Made by a program: the position numbers and the translations under genes. Below, piece after piece: positions 1-10,436 of a DNA stretch of 64,000 bases (position 1 is the first letter of the stretch; the number at the start of each line of letters is the position of its first letter). Origin of the DNA: Rhynchospora pubera (lineage: Eukaryota > Streptophyta > Magnoliopsida > Poales > Cyperaceae); assembly GCA_028095005.1 (NCBI GenBank), contig CM051461.1, positions 62,725,840 to 62,789,839 on the forward strand. The letters run 5' to 3'. The notes under the pieces were generated by a model. The model saw nothing but the letters and a program-made list of their open reading frames with translations. It had not been told where the DNA came from and searched no databases.

Positions 1-735
1 TTACATCATAACCCTAATTAAAGTTTAGCTACTCATAATAAAATGAAAACAAACAAGTTTGAACACGAGCATCACAAGAGAGAAAAAGATAAGGATGCAA
101 CCAATCTCCTTGGCTTTTTCATCTCTAGAATCGGGTGTTGCAACCCTTCATCCTCCTTGCTGTCACCAAGAGGGAGGTAGTTGCTGCCCCAAGAGAGACC
201 AGGGCCGAAGCCCAAGGTCAAAATTCGACCAGAAAAGAGAGAGGAAGAAAGAACAGATCTGGAATTGAGAAGGGTGAGAGAGTCTTTTTGGACAGCAGCC
301 CCTTAGCTTCCTTTTATGTTACCTTCATCAATATCCCTCCATCTCCTCCTTGATTTTCTCTTTTTTAGCCTGGAGGCCTTTAAACTCTTTCCATTTCAGC
401 CCTTGCAATAAGGGAAATCAGATCTGAGAAGAACAGCTAGCTGTCGCTTGAGAAATAGCGCAGTTTCCAAATCTGCACGTAGGGTGCAGTGCACCCTGGA
501 ATGCAGGTGCATCGCCAAGTTTGTAGCACATCATTTCCTAGTCAGCGTCAGGATGCACCCTGAGATGCGGGTGCACCCTCAAACCTGAAATGCAACAAAA
601 ACAACAAAACGGCAATATCTCTTTCTTTCTTACAAAATGGACAAAATGATATAAAATGAACGTGAAAAGGACAGAATTTAGGAAGATAATTAGGCTTAAC
701 CGAACATAAATACCATGTCATTTTCATGTTCATCA
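1..735 (-). mobile_element. 3' LTR (partial) of a tRNA-Asp-primed non-autonomous LTR element
   Basis: This stretch is repeated at 14,513-15,247 with about 8 substitutions, all transitions (about 1.1%). Both copies end in CATCA on the plus strand, which is TGATG at the element's 5' LTR edge. The full LTR, seen in the right copy, is about 1,543 bp, so roughly 800 bp of this copy lie outside the window. The primer site beside the right copy puts the element on the minus strand, making this the 3' LTR. GGTGCA-type motifs cluster near 485-580. Short open frames here are not genes. Confidence 0.85.
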
Positions 736-2045
736 AACACCCCATGCTGGAATCTTTGCTTGTCCTCAAGCAAAAGGCACGGTTTAACCTAATCAATCCC
801 CATTGAGTACTGTTTTTCATCTCATTATGTGCAATTGGATTTCAAAGTTGAAATGTCCCGTTTGATAATTTCTGGAATTTCTCAAGTACAAGAATGCAAC
901 AGATCAAAAACATTTCTCTCAATTGAATGCGTACGACCCAAGGAGTTATCGATTTCAAACAAAAGCAATTTCTTTTTAGAGATTCAACCGACTTTGAAAC
1001 AAACTTAAGACTAAAGGCAATGCACAATCCATGAGTCATTTACCTAAACATTAAGTCGATTAATTCTTCAAAGTTTTTTAATCGATTTCAAGACAAATAG
1101 AAACGGGATCGAACCCCTTCAACTCAAACAATTCTAAACCAATTCTGAGTCCTGAATCACATGTTTGGAAAATTTAAACCACACGAAAATTTTTGAAAAT
1201 ATTTTTAGGTTAATTACACATTTCCCGGGACAAGGAGGTTTCCCACGGCGGAGAGGTCGGCCAGATGAGTGTGGTTTTTACTTGAGGTTTTCCTCAAAAA
1301 TTTAGATGGATCCATTTTTTAATCCACACAGACCTATAGCTTCCCGCAATGGCCATCGTCAGAGCACCGCACTTTAGTTCCCCTCTTTTTGTTTTTTGTT
1401 TTTTTATTTTTAAATAAACTTAAAAACTGTGGTTTAATCATCCAAACATGCATCTCACTTCCTGCAATCAATTTGATTTTTGAGTTGAAAGAATGATCTT
1501 AAGCGACTCGAGGTCGCCCTTTGCCGGCTCTATCAAACCGAATTCAATCAAAACCTTATTAAATTAATCAACCTAATGATTAGAAAATTAACTCTCGGAC
1601 AATTCTTGCTTTCATCTTTAGATCGCTCGAATTCAGTTTCATCAAATTCAGTTTATCAATTTTCCAAAGTCTCATGAATTCAACCAAGAGAAAAGAACTT
1701 AACACAAGAATTACAAGTTCTTTATCTGTTCCAGAAATTTTCAAAACCATCATTTCAACCCCAAAACTTATTTGCTCGCTATGAGATTAGTTGACTCTTC
1801 ACATTCAAACACAATCAATCAAATTATTCAATCAGGTCCATTCAAAACCCAAAACAGAGCCATTAGTTCATCCCTAAAGACATCAAAACAAACAAACAAG
1901 CACCCCATGCTTAAGAGTAAGTATTGTCCTCAATGCACTAATGAAAACAAGAAGAAACAGAGAAAGGAAAAAAGTGGAACTCACGGAGAATAGTGCGGGA
2001 CAACAAGTCTGGCTGCACTGCAGATTCAGGGTCCACACGGAGGTT

Positions 2046-2108
2046 GTACAGGTGCATCCTGAGGAAGTGCAGGTGCACCCTGAGGTAGTGCAGGTGCACT
2101 GGTTGTTG
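2046..2108. repeat. 21-bp tandem repeat with a GCAGGTGCA core
   Basis: Three consecutive 21-bp units of the form GTGCAGGTGCACCCTGAGGTA, with small changes. Degenerate GGTGCA words continue to about 2,136 and recur at 2,245. The core is self-complementary (GGTGCACC). It is the same motif found in this element's LTRs and near its gag-like frame. Confidence 0.85.
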
Positions 2109-2304
2109 CTGGTGCAGCTGAGGATGCGCCTGCATTATTCCTTCGTGTTGAGACTTCTTGGGTGGACTCTTCATTATGCTTGAGAATTCACTACACTATT
2201 GGTTGGGATGCAGTCTGAATAGATGCACTCGAAATGAGAGGGTGCATTTGGATCAGGGCGAGCATTGTGCTTAGAAACACCATCTTGATGCATCTTGTCT
2301 TGAT

Positions 2305-2309
2305 AAGGG
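2305..2309. repeat. Left target-site duplication AAGGG of copia element 1
   Basis: AAGGG directly precedes the left LTR and is repeated exactly at 12,200-12,204 directly after the right LTR. Five bases is normal for Ty1/copia integrase. Confidence 0.9.
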
Positions 2310-4072
2310 TGTTAGACAGTGTGTAATTTTCATTTATTTTGCTAATTACAAGTTAATTAAGCCAAGAACATCACACACAAAGGATCTAGTACACAAGCTA
2401 TTCAAACACACGAGAAAAAGGGTTGGAAGTATACCTCTCTTGGTATCGCAACCAAGAGGCTCGTTCCAACGGATTGGTGTCGGTGGCGTGCTCTCCAAGA
2501 ACCTCCACGTCGTGCGCCTCGAGTCCACTAAGGAATTAACCACCTTCTCTAATCAATTATGCTAGTAATTGAGAGAAGTGTGTCTAATTCCAAAGCTTTC
2601 CCTCTTCAAGTTTAATTCTCCAATTAATTTAGTGGAAAAGCTTGCTCAACACATGAGCTAGGTGGTGTGTGGAAGAGAGAAAGGGAATGAAAAATTCTGA
2701 AATTTTTCTTCCCTTGGTGTGAGGTGCGGCCAAAGAGAGAAGGAGAGAGAGAGGTGTGTGGAGGCTAGGGTTTGCTCCCAAAGAACACCCCTTTATATAG
2801 ACCTCATACCCTAGCTCTCATCCACATTTTGATGGACCAAAATACCCCTATGGTGCCGCACCTACCTACCTCCTATGTGGGTTGGGTCTCAAGTCAAGTT
2901 GAGCCCAATAGCCTTCCATTTTATTACACCTTCCATTTGGCATTAAATCAACTAATTAATTTAAGGCCCAATTTGCTCAATTTATTAAATGTGTTGATTA
3001 TTATTAATTATTAACTATTTAATAATTAATATGGAATTAGACAATGCATTTAATTATTTCGATATGATCTATTTGACTTAATTAATCATAACGGTCCATA
3101 ACGGTATACGATTAATTAATCAACTTATCATATTTTGCAAAACCAATTGTTGCAAATAAACAATTAATGCACGTGTGGTTAAACACCTTATTATGTGTGA
3201 CCCTTTGAGGATTTATGCTATGTTGGCCATGGAATTAAATCGCTATTTAATTCCAATAATCATAAGCGGTATCTAGCAACACGTTATGATTCCCAATTCG
3301 CATAAATAGTGTACAGCTACAAAATTTCAATCCTGCATAAGAGAACAATTATGTTTCTCTATTTTGATTCTTATGTCACACGATATCATCGTATAATCCA
3401 AGATAGGAACGTGTCATTCTTGCAGATTATACGTTTCTTGATCTAGAGATAATTGTATCAGTTGCTAGCAAACAATCTATCTCCATCAAGGGGCCCAAAC
3501 AGATATCGTCACTCACTAAGTGAATTAATGAGGGACATACGGTTTTCTTGATAATTAGCTTTTCCCCGCACAATTCAAGAATACTTAAATCAAGTCCGTA
3601 TAGCAGCCTTTATCAGGAATCAGCGGTAGACATGATTTATAGCATCTATCCTCATGTGGAAAAGATAATCATCTCAAACTTAGAACCAAAATCATAACGA
3701 AATAAATAATGACACGTAACACAATCCATATATTTATTTCGTGGGGTCTAGTCCTGTACTATGTTCTATAACATATACATATGCAATTAAGTTGGTTACT
3801 CCTAACCTATGATTTATAGAACTTAATCATCACTTAATCTGCATACTAATCTTATTGATAATTAATGTTCTCTGTTAATTATCAAGATTATGGACTTTTA
3901 GATTTATCGTTGTCATTTACTACTAAATGAATAACAGTGATCTATAATTCAGATCCTCAACCTGAATGAACTGTCAACGATTAAATCAAAGAACAAATGA
4001 TCTGAAATCACCAATAACATAAACTATAGAAGTGGCCTAAATAAGATTGGCTCCTAGGACATATCTCTAACA
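2310..4072 (-). repeat. 3' LTR of copia element 1
   Basis: 1,763 bp, the same length as the partner LTR. On the minus strand a TATA box (CTATATAAAG, 2,800 to 2,791) is followed by a region rich in CT/GA. A 65-codon open frame at 2,346-2,543 lies inside the LTR and is duplicated in both copies; it is not treated as a gene. Confidence 0.93.
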
Positions 4073-4085
4073 ATCTCCCACTTGG
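4073..4085 (-). promoter_or_regulatory. Polypurine tract of copia element 1
   Basis: The minus strand reads CCAAGTGGGAGAT immediately before the 3' LTR (TGTTAGAG...). Position and purine bias fit the plus-strand DNA primer of a copia element. Confidence 0.75.
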
Positions 4086-4187
4086 CCTAGAGTCAATCAA
4101 CGGTGACTTCTAGCAAGTGCATAGTACTCAATGTAATATCCAAAATATACATGTCTCATACTAAAGCCTAGTAATAAAAGATACAAC

Positions 4188-6002
4188 TCAAAGCCACTCA
4201 GGCATACGCCTAATCCCCATGGATGCAACATGCAACTCATGTGCGGCTCGAGATAAAGGCTTTGTCAGAGGGTCCGCTGTGTTCGCGGCACCGTCCACCT
4301 TCTTGACCTTGACCCACCCATCATTGATCAGCTGACGGATGAGATGGAATCGTTGTAGAATGTGCCTAGTCTTTTGGTGAGACCTAGGCTCCTTGGACTG
4401 AGCTATGGCTCCCGTGTTGTCGCAGTAGATATCCACTGGACCTGGGATGCTTGGAACCACCTCTAGCTCGGTCAAGAACTCCTTGATCCATACACCTTCT
4501 TTCGCTGCTTCACCAGCCGCCAAGTATTCTGCTTCGGTGACGGAATCGGCCGTAGTATCTTGTTTGGAACTCTTCCAACTCACGGCACCACCGTTGAGCA
4601 GAAATACGAAGCCGGACTGTGATTTTGAGTCATCTCGATCGGTTTGGAAACTAGCATCAGTGTAACCACTTACAACGAGCTCTTGGTCTCCACCATATAC
4701 GAGAATGCTATCCTTTGTTCTCTTGAGATATTTGAGGATATTCTTGACTGCAGTCCAATGTGCCATGCCGGGATTGGCTTGGAATCGACTAGTCACGCTA
4801 ATCAGATGTGCCACATCGGGACGAGTGCATAGCATGGCATACATAATCGATCCGACCACAGATGGGTACTGGAATTTCTTCATGTAATCCCGATCTGTAT
4901 CATTGGTCGGACTTTGAGACTTGCTCAAGAAAATGCCATGTGACATAGGCAAGAATCCCTTTTTGGAATTTGCCATGTTGTGTTTGTTCAACACTTTGTC
5001 AATATATGCATCTTGGCTCAAGCCTAACATCCTTCTCGATCTATCTTTATAGATCTTGATTCCTAGGATATAGGCGGCTTCGCCCAAATCTTTCATTGAG
5101 AACACCTTCTTCAATGAATCCTTAACTGCATTCAACTCGGGGATATCATTCCCGATCAAGAGGATATCATCAACATATAGAACAAGAAACACAACCACAC
5201 TCCTACTGATCCTCTTGTAAACACAAGGTTCCTTTTCGCTTTGAACGAAGTTCAATTTCTTGACTTCTTCATCAAAGCGTTTGTTCCAACTCCTTGATGC
5301 TTGCTTCAATCCATAAATGGACCTTTGAAGTTTGCATACCTTGTTAGCATTCTTTGGATCCACAAAACACTCGGGTTGTGTCATATACACATCCTCTTCC
5401 AAATTTCCATTTAGGAAGGCGGTTTTGACATCCATTTGCCATATTTCATAATCATAAAATGCGGCAATTGCTAACATGATCCGAATTGACTTGAACATAA
5501 CGACGGGCGAGAAGGTTTCTTCATAGTCAATACCATGAACTTGTTTGTAACCTTTCGCTACGAGTCGTGCTTTGTAAATGGTCAAGTTGCCATCCATGTC
5601 GACCTTTCTTTTAAAGATCCATTTGTTCTCAACGGGTTTTACTCCGTTGGGAAGATCAACCAAGGTTCATACCTTGTTGTCATACATGGATTGCATTTCG
5701 GATTCCATGGCTTTAAGCCATTCCTTGGAGTCGGGTTTTCTTTTCATGTCATCAATGGTCAAAGGCTCATCGTTCTCCATGACGAGAACATCGTGCAAAC
5801 CTAAATATCTTATAGGTGGACGACTTGGTCTTGCCGATCTTCGTAGGGTAGATGCTTGAGGTTCTTGAACTTGCTCCACAACGGTTTGTGGGCTTTGTTC
5901 TTGAACTTCAAGTATAGGTGCGTCCTCAACACTATCGACACGCGATATGTTTTGAGTATTCATTTGAGGGAGCTTGTTCTTGAACCTCTTCTTCCACAAC
6001 AA
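4188..6002 (-). pseudogene. Copia element 1 reverse transcriptase-RNase H, broken by an in-frame stop
   Basis: This frame begins in the linker after integrase (RRSARPSRPPIRYLGL at about 5,830) and runs into RT. It is interrupted by TGA at 5,667-5,669 (plus-strand TCA), in a place where this family normally has Trp (N-K-V-W-T-L-V), so a TGG to TGA transition is likely. The 491-residue part after the stop has the RT start (NKWIFKRK), the YVDD catalytic motif near residue 163, and a complete RNase H with GYTDASF near 332, TEAEYLA near 370 and YCDN near 412. It ends at 4,188, about 115 bp from the LTR. RT copies element RNA into DNA and RNase H removes the template. The frame is offset by one base from the upstream gag-integrase frame, so a second lesion, a small indel around 5,932-6,002, separates the two. 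Confidence 0.9.
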
Positions 6003-8349
6003 CTTGAGGAATGGGTTCGGCTACAATCTCGTTCGGTGCAACCTCATTTGGCGCAACCTCATTTGGCACTATATTTGGAACAACCACATTACCTACTTGA
6101 GGTATGTTTTGTTGTTGTGGTTCTTGAATTTCTTCAATAACCACGTTGCTCCCACTACTTCTTCTTGAGATAAACTCCTTTTCCAAGAATTCCGCATGTC
6201 GTGCAAGAACTATTTTGTTTTCGACACGGTTATAGAAGTAGTAACCCTTCGTTTCCTTAGGGTATCCTACGAAATGACATTTGTCCGATTTGGGTCCAAG
6301 CTTATCGCTCACTAGCCTTTTCACATAAGCTTCACAACCCCAAATCTTGAGAAACATCATGCTTGGTTTCGAACCAAACCATAGCTCATAGGGTGTTTTC
6401 TCAACGGACTTTGATGGAACACGGTTCAAAGTAAAAGCTGCGGTTTCAATTGCATAACCCCAAAAGGACATAGGCAAATCAGTTTGGCTCATCATCGATC
6501 GAACCATGTCTAGCAAAGTTCGATTCCTCCTTTCGGACACACCATTCCATTGTGGTGTTCCTGGTGGAGTGAGTTGTGGAACGATTCCACACTCCTTTAG
6601 ATAATCGCCAAATTCATGGCTCAAGTACTCACCACCTCTATCGGATCGTAAGGCCTTGATCTTTCGATCAAGTTGGTTCTCAACTTCACTCTTAAACTCT
6701 TTGAACTTGTCAAAGGTTTCAGATTTATGACGCATCAAGTAGATATACCCGTATCTACTATAATCGTCAGTGAACGTGACGAAGTATGAGAAACCTCCAC
6801 GTGCACAAATGCTCATAGGTCCACATACATCGGTATGTATGAGATCTAACAATCCATTTGCCCTTATCCCTTTGTTGGGGAAAGGCGCTTTGGTCATTTT
6901 TCCCATCAAACAAGATTCACAAGTGTCAATTGGCTCGAAAGCGAATTGATCCAAGAGACCAACGGATTGTAGTCTCTTGATGCGTTTCTTGTTGATATGA
7001 CCCAAGCGACAATGCCACATTAAAGTCGCATTCTCATGTGAAACCTTACGTTTCCTTTTGTCATTTTCAACACTCAAAACAAATCCATTCGAATCGAGCA
7101 CATAAAGACCATTCAATAAATGTGCATCACAAAAACGAACTTCATTACGAAACAAAGTCAAGCACTTGTTCTTTATTACAACATCATAACCATCCAAATC
7201 CAAACAAGAAACGGATACAATGTTTCGAGTGATACATGGAACTACAAAAACATCCTTGAGTTCCAACACAAAACCATTAGGCAAAGTTAGTTCCACGCTC
7301 CCAACGGCCATAGCGGAGACGCACGTGCCGTTACCGACGCGGAGTTGAACTTCGCCTTTCTCGAGCCGCCTTCTATTCTTTAGGACCTGCACATTTCGAC
7401 AAATGTGAGCACACGAACCAGTATCAAATACCCAATCTGTGTGAGAAGTAGCGAGAAGGGTTTCGATGACAAATATACCTGAGGTAGAAGGTTGGACAGT
7501 TCCCGCCTTCTTGTCAGCTAGGTACCTTGGGCAGTTTCTCTTCCAATGGCCCTTGTTGCTACAGTAGTAGCAAACGGTCTCGGAAGTGGCCGGGTTCTTC
7601 TTCTTCTTAGAACCCACGGGAGCACCCTTGGCCGGACCTTGGGGCGTCACCGGGCCTTTGCCTTTGCCTTTGCGGCCACGCTTTCTTATCTTCTTGCTCT
7701 TTCCACTCACCGCAAGAACATCCTTTGGGCCCTTCTCTTTCTTTAGACTCTCCTCCGTCTCAATGAGCATGTTTTGGATGTCATCCATGCTCTTGTCCAT
7801 GCCGTTCATCCGGTAGTTCACAACGAAACCGGTGAAGCTTGGAGGGAGAGAATTGAGAATAAAGTCTTGAATCGCCCCCGAGGGGAAGGGCGTATCAAGC
7901 TTCTCAAGCTGCCGAAACAACCCCGCCATCTTCATGACGTGTGGCCCGACATCATGACCTTCGGCCAAGCGAGTGTTGGCGACGGCCTTGATGAGACGGG
8001 CCCTTTCGGTGCGGGCCTTAGTTTGGAACATGTTGGATAGGCGAGTGATCATAGCGAACACTCCATAGCCACTATCCATGAACTCCTTTTGGAGTTTCGA
8101 TTCCATGGTTTCCACCATCACGACGGACATCTCCATGTCCTCGTTTTCATGCTTCGCAAAGGCATCCTTTTCCTCTTGGGTAGCGGTTGCCTTTGGAGCC
8201 GATGGCATGGGAGTGGTGAGGAGATACTCTCTTTTCTCATACCTAAAGGCAAGCCTTAGGTTGCGATGCCAATCCAAGAAATTGGCACCGTTAAAAGCGA
8301 GTTTCTCTCTCTCAAGAAGAGAACGTAGCGTAAAAGATGAGGAAGACAT
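5932..8349 (-). CDS. Copia element 1 Gag-protease-integrase polyprotein (805 aa, frame ends early)
   Basis: An intact 805-residue frame starting MSSSSFTLRSLL. Residues about 10-210 are a copia gag (UBN2-type) domain. A Lys/Arg-rich basic stretch lies near 215-252. A CX2CX4HX4C zinc knuckle (CYYCSNKGHWKRNC) is near 260. The protease signature is DTG in VFDTGSCAHI near 310. The pre-integrase and integrase follow, with the HHCC zinc ligands (HCRLGH...CESC) and the D, D, E catalytic acids (HTDVCGP; RSDRGGEY; NGVSERRN). The frame leaves the normal polyprotein at the acidic linker and ends with a short unrelated tail at 5,932, consistent with a 1-bp insertion or 2-bp deletion. The gag could form particles packaging element RNA; the lack of in-frame RT makes the copy non-autonomous. 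Confidence 0.92.
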   Translation of the reverse strand: MSSSSFTLRSLLEREKLAFNGANFLDWHRNLRLAFRYEKREYLLTTPMPSAPKATATQEEKDAFAKHENEDMEMSVVMVETMESKLQKEFMDSGYGVFAMITRLSNMFQTKARTERARLIKAVANTRLAEGHDVGPHVMKMAGLFRQLEKLDTPFPSGAIQDFILNSLPPSFTGFVVNYRMNGMDKSMDDIQNMLIETEESLKKEKGPKDVLAVSGKSKKIRKRGRKGKGKGPVTPQGPAKGAPVGSKKKKNPATSETVCYYCSNKGHWKRNCPRYLADKKAGTVQPSTSGIFVIETLLATSHTDWVFDTGSCAHICRNVQVLKNRRRLEKGEVQLRVGNGTCVSAMAVGSVELTLPNGFVLELKDVFVVPCITRNIVSVSCLDLDGYDVVIKNKCLTLFRNEVRFCDAHLLNGLYVLDSNGFVLSVENDKRKRKVSHENATLMWHCRLGHINKKRIKRLQSVGLLDQFAFEPIDTCESCLMGKMTKAPFPNKGIRANGLLDLIHTDVCGPMSICARGGFSYFVTFTDDYSRYGYIYLMRHKSETFDKFKEFKSEVENQLDRKIKALRSDRGGEYLSHEFGDYLKECGIVPQLTPPGTPQWNGVSERRNRTLLDMVRSMMSQTDLPMSFWGYAIETAAFTLNRVPSKSVEKTPYELWFGSKPSMMFLKIWGCEAYVKRLVSDKLGPKSDKCHFVGYPKETKGYYFYNRVENKIVLARHAEFLEKEFISRRSSGSNVVIEEIQEPQQQNIPQVGNVVVPNIVPNEVAPNEVAPNEIVAEPIPQVVVEEEVQEQAPSNEYSKHIACR

Positions 8350-10423
8350 CTACAACAATACATAAATTTTAAGGTCAATTAGTTTATGCTTTAAAATTTG
8401 TTTTAACTAAGTAAAACTTCCACTACATTATATCATGTCCCTAAATGTAGTGAATTTCCAAGACTCCCACAACTTGTTAATGCAACGACAGCGTCGGCAG
8501 AACATTGCACCAACAAATGTGAAATAGGTTCTCCAACCAATCATACGTTCCTATGACTCTTGGTTCGATTAACGAACTTCACTCCAATGACCAATCCGAT
8601 TTGAATCATTGTTAAGTCACTTCTTTCTATTTGCTCCTAGTAAATCCGATTTACACCCCGACACGGATGATGGATCACGATGTCCCGCGTCGGCGAGAAT
8701 ACATCAATGACCGATCATACTACGTAAGAAGGGGATAGAAAGAAGGAGAGTGAATTTTGATTAGACTTAATTCTTTTTATTTTGGGACGAATAACAATCA
8801 TGACGCTTGTTTGGTGGTCGTGTAAACATACACCCATACCTAACCTATCACAAGCAATCATACAAGCATCTCATAGTTGTGGGTTTGTATGGCTCCCGCT
8901 TGCATTAGTTTCGCCACATCGTCCATGGAGCAAAACTAATCTAATCCTTGCCCTCCCACTAAATTCTATAAGGATCTAAATCATATATAAAATAAAGGTG
9001 CAAAATACATGTGAAAACATCCTATTCCCTTCCTATCCTTAGGGGCATGCAAGCCTCACAAGTTACATAAAAAATTAATCAAAAAATTAATTAATGGCAC
9101 CAAAAGCCGCATTACAAACATTCACACATGCATTTATTTACAACCACAAGGCATTGAGTCTTGAGCCATACTAAACCCACTATCCACCTACAAAACAAAG
9201 TTAGCACATACAAGAACTTTGTTTCCAATTAACGATTTTCAAGCATCTTTGCGTATCGTTTGCTATAAGTAAATTCCGTGTACAAATCCTCAATTTTAAA
9301 CAACCAAACTTGTTTAAATTCATTTAGAAAGTTCTTTCAACATCCCATAACAGAAAGGAGATCAAACAAGGAGTTTTCTAATTAATTTCAACTAGTTTGA
9401 ATACTTAGAAAAACAGTAATTTACCAAAAAAACGTAACTAATGGAATCCAACAAAAACAACAGTTTTCGGTCTCCAAAAATTCTCAAATAAATTACTTAA
9501 GCTCCTTATCATAGTTGTGACTACCAGTAAAAATTTCAAGAAGAGATCTTAAACCATCTGGGAGAATCAAAAAAGACAAATCTCTTACAAGTGCACGAAA
9601 CACCGTTATGAGATTTTCAGCTTATCCTCTCAACCATTTGGTCTGTTAGACCACCTTCTATCCAGTTTTTATATATACAATATACATAGAAAAACTTTTT
9701 TAGACTACAGGCTATCCATTCATGAAAAGAAAACAACCAAGTTCAGTTCAATAATATTAAGTTACAGCCTAAACAATCAACAAATTCTGTACTGGAACAG
9801 ACTGTCAATCGAAAGGTTTTAACCTAGTTGAAGGTCCAAACATCCACGAAAAATTATGAAATTAATTTTCCTGGAATCCTAACTCAAAATAGAACAACTC
9901 CATTTAAACAGAATTTTTAAAGGAGTTCTCAGTTGGTACAGTTTATTAGAACAATCGATTTGCTCAACAAACTGGATCTGACAAGATCTTCCTTTTCATA
10001 CTTGAAAACCCACAAATTAATCCGAGTCTTGCAACAATTTGTACATGCTCAGAAAGAGCTTCAAGTCCTCTTTATTTCTAGCCATAGAACACTGGTACTT
10101 ATATTCAAAATATAAATCTTTCAAGCCATTCAAACAGGACAGTGCAAGCAAAAACTGGTTCTGCGCACTGTCGCCGTTTTATTCACAGTAAATCTATACT
10201 AATTCAGAAAAATGTGAATCCAACGCCAAAAGAATCACAATCCACAGATCTACAACTTTTATGTAGATGGAAAGATCTTCCAGAGGACATATCACAGAGA
10301 AAAATGCGAAACAACACAGAAAATACCATTTCCAGACAGCAAACAAACGCATCATCTCTACTAATCCATTAATTAGCCAATTTCTCTTAATTAAGTGTTA
10401 AAATAGCTTAAGTACGACCATGT
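8350..10423 (-). other. Long untranslated leader of copia element 1
   Basis: About 2.07 kb lie between the primer site and the gag start. I see no protein domain or conserved frame in it, only short open frames of up to 76 codons that look like chance. It is A/T-rich with no tandem structure. Its length is unusual for a copia leader and it may hold packaging or translation-control signals; this is inference. Confidence 0.6.
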
Positions 10424-10435
10424 GCTCTGATACCA
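10424..10435 (-). promoter_or_regulatory. Primer-binding site of copia element 1 (initiator tRNA-Met)
   Basis: The minus strand reads TGGTATCAGAGC one base after the 5' LTR end. This is the standard complement of the 3' end of plant initiator tRNA-Met, used to prime minus-strand DNA synthesis. Confidence 0.92.
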
Positions 10436-10436
10436 C

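Larger units (their letters stand above)
736..2309 (-). mobile_element. 3' internal region of the tRNA-Asp-primed element
   Basis: This lies between the partial 3' LTR and the nested copia insertion and belongs to the same element as 12,200-13,704. No protein domain is visible. A G-rich run on the minus strand next to the LTR (AGCATGGGGTGTT, reverse of about 736-748) is a candidate polypurine tract. A near-copy of it occurs around 1,900-1,913. The last five bases, AAGGG, are the left target duplication of the copia element. Confidence 0.65.

Noticed and set aside
2346..2543. 65-codon frame, repeated at 10,473-10,670
   Set aside because: It is inside the copia LTR and duplicated for that reason alone.
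5663..5670. Programmed stop readthrough between integrase and RT of copia element 1
   Set aside because: The stop sits at a normally conserved Trp codon and a nearby indel also breaks the frame. Mutation is simpler.
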